45,760 bases of DNA from an uncultured Collinsella sp. Its GTDB lineage: Bacteria > Actinomycetota > Coriobacteriia > Coriobacteriales > Coriobacteriaceae. Positions 33,863 to 40,967 of the stretch are shown here, in pieces. A program made the position numbers and the translations under genes. A model generated the notes under the pieces. That model ran no database searches, was not told the DNA's origin, and saw only the letters and a list, made by a program, of their open reading frames with translations. How positions within the stretch are numbered: the first letter of the stretch is position 1; each line of letters opens with the position of its first letter. The stretch spans positions 1-45,760 of the forward strand of contig CABUDQ010000012.1 in assembly GCA_902490365.1 (NCBI GenBank), given 5' to 3'.

Positions 33863-34442
33863 CGCAGGACTCCTCGGAGGTCTCGGCAGGCGTATAGGTG
33901 TAATACTGAGCAGGCTTAGCAGCGGGCTTCTGAACATCATCGTCGTCAGCAGCGGCATCGTCGTCGCCAATCAGAACGCGCTCAGTGGGCTGCTCGGCCT
34001 CGGCAGCGGCAGCGGCGAGCTTGCGATCGGCGTCGGCTGCAGGAGCCTTCACCTTATTGAAGAGCTTCTGCACGGCGCCAGCAGCAGAATCAGTCACGCT
34101 CGATACGGCATTGCTGGCCTCGGCCACGCTGCCCGTGACCTCGGAAATGTCGCGAACGACCGCCTCAACCTCAACGAGGTTAGACGTCAGAGCATCAACG
34201 GCAGTCTTGCTCGACTTGAGGAGCGGCTCCATCTGGGCAAGTGCCGGCGTAAGCTCGTCAACGGCGCCATCAAGCTTTGCCACCACGGGCTGCGCCTCGG
34301 CAATCGTATTGTTGAGGTCGGTTACCGTCTTGTCGAGCGAGTCGACAACGGTGCGGGTTTTGCGCAGGGTGAGCGCAAGCTCAACGATAGCCCACACGCC
34401 GGCAACGGCAAGCAGCAGCAAGGCGATTTGAATGGGACTCAT
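33855..34442 (-). CDS. DUF948-like membrane-anchored coiled-coil protein
   Basis: A 195-residue protein: one N-terminal hydrophobic segment (about 3-22, PIQIALLLLAVAGVWAIVEL), then a long heptad-type helical region (about 30-150, VDSLDKTVTDLNNTIAE...), then an Asp/Ala/Pro-rich tail. The layout fits DUF948/YtxG-type proteins, which are general-stress genes in Bacillus; that assignment is tentative. GGGAGG precedes the ATG. It is the first gene of the sigma operon and may be regulated by it. Confidence 0.75.
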   Translation of the reverse strand: MSPIQIALLLLAVAGVWAIVELALTLRKTRTVVDSLDKTVTDLNNTIAEAQPVVAKLDGAVDELTPALAQMEPLLKSSKTAVDALTSNLVEVEAVVRDISEVTGSVAEASNAVSSVTDSAAGAVQKLFNKVKAPAADADRKLAAAAAEAEQPTERVLIGDDDAAADDDDVQKPAAKPAQYYTYTPAETSEESCDE

Positions 34443-34542
34443 ACAAGCCTCCCAAAGGAATCGAAATACAAACGCTTTCCATGGTACCCCAAAGGGGACC
34501 GAACATGCCAAGAGCAGCAACGTGGGACAAAATTATCAGCAG

Positions 34543-35928
34543 CTACTTCGGTGCATTCCCGCTGCGGTCGCGTTCGCTTTGCTCTACGCGCCATTCTTCC
34601 CAACCGCGGCCGGCAGGCTGCCAAAATGCACCGCGTTCTAAGCCTTCGGGCAAATAGCGCTGGTCGACCCAGCCTTCGGGATAATCGTGCGGATACTTAT
34701 ACACACCGTATTCATCGCTGCCCGGGCGATGGCGATCGCGTAGATAACTCGGCACCTCGCGAAGCCCACTAGAGTGGATATCGGCCAGCGCCGCATCGAT
34801 CGAAGCCTCGCACGCGTTGGATTTAGGCGCCAAGCACACATAGAGTGCAGCCTGAGCCAGGTTAATGCGGCACTCGGGATAGCCAATGACCTCGGCAGAC
34901 TTAAACGCGGCATGTGCCACCAAAAGTGCCTGCGGATCGGCATTGCCAACATCCTCAGAAGCCTGAATCATAATGCGACGGGCGATAAACTTAGGATCCT
35001 CCCCCGCGTCAATCATGCGCGCGAGCCAATAGATCGTGGCATCGGGGTCGCTGCCGCGCATGGACTTGATGAACGCACTGATAATGTCATAGTGCATGTC
35101 GCCGTTTTTGTCATACGAAAAACCGCGGCGCGGGTTGGCAATCTTCACGTCATCGACGGTGATGGGATAACGCTCCCCCGCCGCCGGCGCTGGCGTCCCT
35201 TCGGTATCGGGACGCGTGACGGCAATCTCGCTCGCCAGCTCGAGCGTCGTCAGGGCAGAGCGCGCATCACCCGCGGCCAGCGTGCAGATGGTCTTGACCG
35301 TATCATCATCGGCAGAAAACTTTCCGTTCAAGCCCTGTGGTGCCTCGAGCGCACGCTCAATAAGCGTGGCGATATCCTCATCCTTCAGATGTTCAAGCTC
35401 CACCACGCGTCCGCGCGACAACAGTGCCGAATTGACCTCGAAGTACGGGTTCTCCGTCGTAGCGCCAATCATAATGACGGTACGGTTCTCAACTGCATGC
35501 AGCAGGGCATCCTGCTGCGACTTAGAGAAGCGGTGAATCTCATCGATGAATAGAATGGTGCGGCGGTCGTAGGTGTTCAGACGGGTCTTAGCCTCATCGA
35601 TTACGCGGCGCAGGTCCTTCACAGTGCCCGTCACGGCGCTGACCTCGACAAACTCGCTCTTGGTATGGTTGGCGATAATGTGGGCCAGCGTCGTCTTGCC
35701 CGTGCCAGCCGGGCCGTACAGAATCACGCTCGACAGCACGTCATGCTCAATCGCGGCGCGCAGCCACGAGCCCTTACCGACGGCCTTTTGCTGGCCCACA
35801 TACTCGTCGAGCGAATTGGGGCGCATACGCACCGCAAGCGGCGCATTTTTAAAGGAGCGCTCGCGCGTCGAAGCAGAAAAAAGGTCGTCCATAGCCATCA
35901 AAAGGTCGTCCATAGCCATCCCGTGCAT
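34543..35928 (-). CDS. rarA: Replication-associated recombination protein A (RarA/MgsA)
   Basis: A ~461-residue AAA+ ATPase related to the clamp loader, acting at stalled forks. Walker A GPAGTGKTTLA, Walker B FIDEIHRFSKSQ, sensor GATTENPYFEVN and the C-terminal tetramerisation region (IYWLARMIDAGEDPKFIARR) are all present. The start is ambiguous: a 21-bp tandem duplication gives several in-frame ATGs (35928, 35919, 35913, 35898, 35892) and none has a strong ribosome site. 35928 is the furthest upstream; the protein core begins after the repeat. Confidence 0.95.
   Translation of the reverse strand: MHGMAMDDLLMAMDDLFSASTRERSFKNAPLAVRMRPNSLDEYVGQQKAVGKGSWLRAAIEHDVLSSVILYGPAGTGKTTLAHIIANHTKSEFVEVSAVTGTVKDLRRVIDEAKTRLNTYDRRTILFIDEIHRFSKSQQDALLHAVENRTVIMIGATTENPYFEVNSALLSRGRVVELEHLKDEDIATLIERALEAPQGLNGKFSADDDTVKTICTLAAGDARSALTTLELASEIAVTRPDTEGTPAPAAGERYPITVDDVKIANPRRGFSYDKNGDMHYDIISAFIKSMRGSDPDATIYWLARMIDAGEDPKFIARRIMIQASEDVGNADPQALLVAHAAFKSAEVIGYPECRINLAQAALYVCLAPKSNACEASIDAALADIHSSGLREVPSYLRDRHRPGSDEYGVYKYPHDYPEGWVDQRYLPEGLERGAFWQPAGRGWEEWRVEQSERDRSGNAPK
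35881..35922 (-). repeat. 21-bp tandem duplication over the rarA start
   Basis: Two adjacent 21-bp units (35881-35901 and 35902-35922) agree over their first 19 bases, encoding MAMDDL twice. They create extra in-frame start codons for rarA. Looks like a recent slippage event. Confidence 0.85.
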
Positions 35929-35973
35929 TAATCAAAATCGTTGTTGACCAACAGTATACCGAAAGGATACGAA

Positions 35974-37221
35974 CTACCGTTCGTTAATATAGGTGCGGTG
36001 CGGAAACTTTAGACCTGGGAACAATTTGCTCGTCAGCTCGCAGAAATAACCATCCGTCATGCTTGCGATGTAATCGACGACGGCCTGATCCTTGTCGTCC
36101 TGCCAGGCATACGTGCGATCGTAGTAGGAAAGCTGCTGCTCAATGCGCGAAACATGATGCTTAAAGATGTAAGAGAACTCGTCGCCTTTATTTAGATCCT
36201 GCAGGCAACGGTCGTAGAGCTTTTCGAAGGCCTCACGCAACTCTGCCTCAGAATCGCCTTCGATACCGCCCTTGCTATAGATCTTCTCGTAGTTCTCGCG
36301 CTTCGCCCGGCGGATCTCCTCAAACAGGTCCTCGCTCATCTCGATACGCGGTTTGCCGTAGCTATGCTCAACGATATCGATAGAAGCGTGCGTGAGGATC
36401 CAGCTGTTGTAAGCCCCGCCCAGGCCATCGTCAAAAGCGTCGGGTGACAACAGGCCCGCCGCGATGGCGTCTTGGCGATCGCGCCCAACGTAGGCGAGGA
36501 TATCCGAGATACGCACCACACAGCCCTCGAGGGTCATGGGGCGCAGGTGCTCGATCGCGCCATAGCCCGTGGCAATGCAGTCCTCGACGGTACGGTCGAA
36601 CTGGTCAAACGACGCCATGTCCGAGAGTTCAAAGACACGCTGCTCGTACTCGCCGTTATGGCACAGCACGCCGTCGAGCGTCTGGAGCGACACGTTGCGG
36701 CCGTACAGCGCGTCGAGCACGCGGACGGACTGCACGTTATGGAAAAAATAACGACCCGTACGCTCGTGATAGATATCGTTGAGGAAACGCTCGCCGGCAT
36801 GGCCAAAGGGCGTGTGGCCCAAATCGTGGCCCAGGCCAATCGCCTCGATCAAATCGCAGTTGAGGCCCAGGGCACGGCCGATATCGCGGGCAATGCGCGA
36901 GACGAGCTGCACATGAAGGCCGCGCCGCGACAGGTCGTCGTTGCTGCGAAAGCTAAAGACCTGCGTTTTGCCTGCATAACGCGTGTACGCAGGAAGATGA
37001 AGAATCTTTTCGGTATCGCGCATAAACGCCGGACGCATAAGCGTGCCTTTGTCGGCAGCGCGATCTATACGACGAATGACCTGGTCGTCGCAGCATCGAT
37101 AAGGATTAACGACACCCGAGGCGCGGTCGGCGGCGATACGCTCGACCAGCTCGGGCAACAACGCCGCGGGAATGCGGTCCATGCGCGCCTTAATGACGGC
37201 CGTTTCTTGATTAGTTGCCAT
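35974..37221 (-). CDS. dgt: dGTP triphosphohydrolase-like HD-domain protein
   Basis: A ~415-residue phosphohydrolase with the HD metal motif in GLGHDLGHTPFGH, preceded by SRIARDIGRALGLN, and the RYAGKTQVFSF substrate-loop region. These features fit dGTPase/HD-type nucleotide hydrolases; specificity for dGTP is by family only. AAGGAG precedes the ATG at 37221; an ATG nine codons earlier is unsupported. It is downstream of the short A24 peptidase gene, 31 bp away. Confidence 0.9.
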   Translation of the reverse strand: MATNQETAVIKARMDRIPAALLPELVERIAADRASGVVNPYRCCDDQVIRRIDRAADKGTLMRPAFMRDTEKILHLPAYTRYAGKTQVFSFRSNDDLSRRGLHVQLVSRIARDIGRALGLNCDLIEAIGLGHDLGHTPFGHAGERFLNDIYHERTGRYFFHNVQSVRVLDALYGRNVSLQTLDGVLCHNGEYEQRVFELSDMASFDQFDRTVEDCIATGYGAIEHLRPMTLEGCVVRISDILAYVGRDRQDAIAAGLLSPDAFDDGLGGAYNSWILTHASIDIVEHSYGKPRIEMSEDLFEEIRRAKRENYEKIYSKGGIEGDSEAELREAFEKLYDRCLQDLNKGDEFSYIFKHHVSRIEQQLSYYDRTYAWQDDKDQAVVDYIASMTDGYFCELTSKLFPGLKFPHRTYINER

Positions 37222-37252
37222 GGCATGCTCCTTAAAAAGGATGCGCAATCGG

Positions 37253-37675
37253 TTACAATGTCCAGCCCACGACCTCGATTATGGCAAATATCGGCACCAA
37301 AAATGGCAGCAACGGCAGGGAGCGCGATTTTGTAAAGAGGCAGGAGAGGGCCAGGACCAGGAGCGCGACGGCAAATGCCACGATGCCGCCCAGAGGGTCG
37401 AGCGTGCAAAGCGCGAAAAGCGCCTTGGCATCCCCCATGCCGATGCCGGGGGCCTGGCGGAAACGCCGCCAAAGCGACTCGGTCAGCACAAGGGAAAGGT
37501 ACACGATAACGGCAGGACCGGCGTGGTCAAGCGCCGTGTTCAAGCCCCTGTCCAGCCAAACGCCTGCAAACGCCGCCACGGCGCATGCGGCGGCAAGCGC
37601 GTTGGGAAACCGCCGTTCACGGACATCAATCACCGCACCGGCAAAGGCGCAGATCCAAAAGGGAATATAGACCAT
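37253..37675 (-). CDS. Short A24-type prepilin peptidase-like membrane protein
   Basis: A 140-residue hydrophobic protein with the two catalytic Asp of A24 aspartic proteases: Asp in GAVIDVRERRFPN and the GMGD motif in GIGMGDAKALF. It lacks the N-methyltransferase half and is shorter than classical PilD, closer to CpaA/TadV. No pilin or type IV/Tad genes are in the window. GGGAGGTG precedes the ATG at 37675. Transcription must start within the ~30 bp left by the upstream terminator or read through it. Confidence 0.85.
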   Translation of the reverse strand: MVYIPFWICAFAGAVIDVRERRFPNALAAACAVAAFAGVWLDRGLNTALDHAGPAVIVYLSLVLTESLWRRFRQAPGIGMGDAKALFALCTLDPLGGIVAFAVALLVLALSCLFTKSRSLPLLPFLVPIFAIIEVVGWTL

Positions 37676-37706
37676 TGAACACCTCCCGTGGCAGTCACTC
37701 AAAAGC

Positions 37707-37748
37707 AAAAACCACCACAAAGGTGCCTGTCCCCTTCGTGGTGGTTTT
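37707..37748 (-). terminator. Repeat-type intrinsic terminator of the glycosyltransferase
   Basis: Minus-strand AAACCACCA pairs with TGGTGGTTT around a GAAGGGGACAGGCACCTTTG loop-stem, followed by a T-run. Nearly identical to the terminator at 45,347-45,389. Confidence 0.88.
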
Positions 37749-37756
37749 GGTGGTGA

Positions 37757-39052
37757 TTATTTAGCGCCCTGCATGACCTCGTCGAGGGTAACGTTGACAG
37801 CGTGTTGCGTCGGGACCCAGTCGACCTTCAGGAACAACGCAGCCACCGTGATGGGGATATAGCTGAACATAAAGATCGGGAAGGTAAACAGGTTGGTCAC
37901 CAGGCGCCACTTTTGCGCACAATGAATGTGCTTGTACTCGAAGATGGTCGTAAGTAGCGCCAGGATAAAGAAGGTCTGATACATCATCGCGAAGGTCATA
38001 ATGAGCGAGGCGGCACAAGCCTGCATCTCAACCTCGGTAGCCAAAAAGCCATGCGAAAGACCGCCGACGATCAGGAACGTGGCGTTGGCGAGCATCGAAA
38101 TCAGCGATAACAGCATACCAGGGGCAATCGTCATAAACATGTCGTAGGCGGCAAAACGATGATAGCGGAAGGTCGACTTGACCAGATGCTTACCGTAGGT
38201 AAAGAACACCTGGTAGAAGCCCTTGGTCCAGCGCATACGCTGCTTCCAGGACGCCTTAAACGTCACAGGCTGCTCGTCAAAGAACTCCGCCGGCGCATAG
38301 CCAATACGAATGCCGTGAATAGCGCAGAACGTGGTGAACTGAATATCCTCGGTCAGCGTATGGAACTGCCAGCCGTGCATGCCCTCAATAACGCTAGCCG
38401 AGATAAGGTAGCCCGAACCCGATACGGCGCAGGACGTCTTGCAGATATTACGCGCGTTGTTAAGGAAACGCGCCTCGCGCAGGTACCAAGTGGCGTTGGC
38501 AGCCGAGATCCACGAGCTGCCAAAGTTCTTGGAGTTGCGGTAGCTTGTGACCACATGGAAGCCCTGGTCAAAGGCGTCATTCATCTTGGAGACGTAATCG
38601 CGGGAGATAACGTTGTCGGCATCGAAGATAAAGAAGCCCTCAAAGGTATCGGGATACTCGTTAAGAATGCGGTCAAAACCAAAGTCCATGACCCAGCTCT
38701 TGCCTTTACGGGCCAGGTCGTTTCGCTCGTACACGACAGCGCCCGCCTCGCGCGCGAGCTGCGCGGTGTTATCGGTGCAGGCATCGGCGACCACGAAGAC
38801 CTCGATGAACTCGGACGGATAATCCTGGTCCTTGATGGAGCGAACGAGGTTGGCGATAACGGCCTCCTCGTTGTGTGCTGCAATAAAGAAGGCATACCGG
38901 TGGAGTTTTTTGGCCTTGGGAGGCGCGACCTCGCCGCGGAGAGCACCGATGACAAAGAAGACCACCTGGTACAAGAAGCAGACCGTGAGCAGCGTGACGA
39001 CAATCTGGTTGAAGATCACGATGGGTGTGTTGGTTTGTAAAAAGGCGAGCAT
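37757..39052 (-). CDS. Family 2 membrane glycosyltransferase
   Basis: A 431-residue glycosyltransferase with N-terminal membrane segment, GT-A domain (YAFFIAAHNEEAVIANLV, DADN metal motif, and the QRMRW (QxxRW) processivity motif) and several C-terminal membrane segments. The arrangement is typical of processive, polysaccharide-synthesising GT2 enzymes such as cellulose or hyaluronan synthase relatives, but product and acceptor are unknown. GGGAGCC precedes the start. No polysaccharide gene cluster surrounds it, apart from lspA and rluD upstream. Confidence 0.9.
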   Translation of the reverse strand: MLAFLQTNTPIVIFNQIVVTLLTVCFLYQVVFFVIGALRGEVAPPKAKKLHRYAFFIAAHNEEAVIANLVRSIKDQDYPSEFIEVFVVADACTDNTAQLAREAGAVVYERNDLARKGKSWVMDFGFDRILNEYPDTFEGFFIFDADNVISRDYVSKMNDAFDQGFHVVTSYRNSKNFGSSWISAANATWYLREARFLNNARNICKTSCAVSGSGYLISASVIEGMHGWQFHTLTEDIQFTTFCAIHGIRIGYAPAEFFDEQPVTFKASWKQRMRWTKGFYQVFFTYGKHLVKSTFRYHRFAAYDMFMTIAPGMLLSLISMLANATFLIVGGLSHGFLATEVEMQACAASLIMTFAMMYQTFFILALLTTIFEYKHIHCAQKWRLVTNLFTFPIFMFSYIPITVAALFLKVDWVPTQHAVNVTLDEVMQGAK

Positions 39053-39134
39053 GCAGGCTCCCAGGAACGTGTTACGTAAACAACCGTATATCTTACCGCA
39101 GGCTTACCGAGTTCAAGAAACCACCTAATACTGG

Positions 39135-40148
39135 CTAGGCTTCGAGCAGGCCGAGCTGCGGTACGATTTCGTCGCCGGCAGCAGTGCGGCCAAGCGAACG
39201 CGGGGCTAAGTCGTCGAGGACGGCGGCGAGATCCCACGGCAGCTCGTCGCGGCACTCAATGCGCTCTCCCGTCACGGGATGATCGAACGCCACGCGCCAG
39301 GAATGGAGGAATTGCCTGGTCAGACCCTGATCGGCACGCGCATCGCACTTACCGTAGAGCGGATCGCCCACGCAGGCGTGGTTGATATGGCGCATGTGCA
39401 CGCGAATCTGATGCGTGCGACCGGTAAACAGGTGACACTCAACGAGTGTGTAGCCGTCATCAAAGCGCGTGGAATCAAAGCGCTCAAGGACCTTAAAGGT
39501 CGTGATGGCCTGGCGTGCAAAAGGATCATCGGAAACCGCCATCTTGACACGGTCACGTGTAGAACGGGCAATGCCGGTGTTAATGGTGCCCTCATCCATG
39601 GCGATATGACCGTGAACGAGCGTAATGTAGCGGCGGTCGAGCGTGCGCGTACGGATAAGATTTTGGAGCGCGCGCTGGGTATCGTCGTCCTTTGCCGCAA
39701 GCATAAGACCCGAGGTATCGCGATCCAAACGATGTACGATACCGGGGCGGTCCTCGCCCTGCACGGTGCCCAGATGGTCGATACCGCAGTGATAGACCAG
39801 CGCATTCGCGAGCGTACCGCTCTCATGACCATGCGCAGGATGGCACACCAGGCCGCGCTGCTTGGAGAGCACGATGAGGTAGTCGTCCTCATAGCGAATG
39901 TCGAGCGGGATGGCCTCGGGAATCACGTCGGTGGGATCGTGCGGTTCGGGCAAATCAACCGAAATACGGTCACCGGCTCGCACGGCGTACTTTTTGGACA
40001 GGCAGGTCTCGCCATTGACCACTACGACCCCACCCTCAATCAGATGTGCGCAGGCAGAGCGCGTAGGGCAGCCGTCATTGGCGCCCAGATAGGCGTCAAG
40101 ACGCTGACCAGCGGCATCGTCGGCAACAAGGATATGGATGTCGGCCAT
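39135..40148 (-). CDS. rluD: Pseudouridine synthase of the RluD family
   Basis: Isomerises uridines in 23S rRNA (RluD-type sites by analogy). The 337-residue protein has an S4 domain (about 15-70) and the catalytic Asp in VHRLDRDTSGLML. Other motifs: GLVCHPAHG, RRYITLVHGH and TGRTHQIRVH. Its ATG shares one base with the lspA stop (TAATG), so translation is coupled. Site specificity is inferred. Confidence 0.94.
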   Translation of the reverse strand: MADIHILVADDAAGQRLDAYLGANDGCPTRSACAHLIEGGVVVVNGETCLSKKYAVRAGDRISVDLPEPHDPTDVIPEAIPLDIRYEDDYLIVLSKQRGLVCHPAHGHESGTLANALVYHCGIDHLGTVQGEDRPGIVHRLDRDTSGLMLAAKDDDTQRALQNLIRTRTLDRRYITLVHGHIAMDEGTINTGIARSTRDRVKMAVSDDPFARQAITTFKVLERFDSTRFDDGYTLVECHLFTGRTHQIRVHMRHINHACVGDPLYGKCDARADQGLTRQFLHSWRVAFDHPVTGERIECRDELPWDLAAVLDDLAPRSLGRTAAGDEIVPQLGLLEA

Positions 40149-40747
40149 TAGCGCTCAGTCCTTTCGCGAATCTTGCGGGCACGCTCCCCACGTTGTTTAG
40201 CCTTGCGCTTGGCGCGGGCCTCGTCACGGGCGTTAAGCTCGGCGGTCGCATCGACCTCACGAGCCGCGGGGCTCAAGAACATGTAACCGAAGAGCGCCAG
40301 CACCACACCGACCGTAATGCCGATATCGGCCACATTGAAGACGGGGAAGTCGATGAAGGTGGTGGCAATAAAATCGGTCACGAAGCCAAAGGCCAAACGA
40401 TCGATAGCGTTGCCGATAGCACCACCCGCAACAATCGCCATGCCCACAACCTCAAGATGGGCGAGCTGAGGTGCACGAACGAGGTACACGGCAATAGCGA
40501 TAATGACCGCCAACGCCAGCACGGCAAACGCGATGCCATGCCCCTCGCCCATGCTAAAGGCAGCACCGATATTGCGGACAAACATAAAGTCGAAAACACC
40601 GGGGATGACGGTCACATGCAAGGCGTCGCCCACGGCACGAACCGCAAGCTTGGTCAGCTGGTCAACAAGCAGCACAACCAACGCCACCCCACCAGCAACA
40701 CCCAACCGCCAACGCAAAGGCGGCGTCATATCCGCACCACGACCCAA
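40148..40747 (-). CDS. lspA: Lipoprotein signal peptidase II
   Basis: Cleaves lipoprotein signal peptides, including presumably those of the lipoproteins in the first 3.3 kb. The ~199-residue protein has four hydrophobic segments and the catalytic Asp pair in GNAIDRLAFGF and FNVADIGI. A Lys/Arg/Glu-rich tail of ~35 residues follows. Start options: TTG at 40747 with AGGGGA 5 bp upstream, or ATG at 40729 with a weaker site; I report the longer one. ileS is further upstream, with a terminator between. Confidence 0.94.
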   Translation of the reverse strand: MGRGADMTPPLRWRLGVAGGVALVVLLVDQLTKLAVRAVGDALHVTVIPGVFDFMFVRNIGAAFSMGEGHGIAFAVLALAVIIAIAVYLVRAPQLAHLEVVGMAIVAGGAIGNAIDRLAFGFVTDFIATTFIDFPVFNVADIGITVGVVLALFGYMFLSPAAREVDATAELNARDEARAKRKAKQRGERARKIRERTER

Positions 40748-40859
40748 AGAAATCCCCTACCCTCAGATAATCAAATTCCGTTTAACGCAAATAACCATCT
40801 TATATTGCCACACGCAGAGCGCACGACACATTCGCTAACGTCAGATAAATAACCAGCAT

Positions 40860-40897
40860 AAAAGAAAGCGGCATTCCGGATAACGGAATGTCGCTTT
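40860..40897 (-). terminator. Intrinsic terminator of ileS
   Basis: Minus-strand AGCGACATTCCG pairs with CGGAATGCCGCT around TTATC and is followed by TTCTTTT, 70 bp past the ileS stop. Confidence 0.85.
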
Positions 40898-40967
40898 TCT
40901 TCAGCGGAGCAAATGGACCGAAGGCGCCTAAATTCTCCCTATAAATAAAATGCCGAGTTACCGTGCC

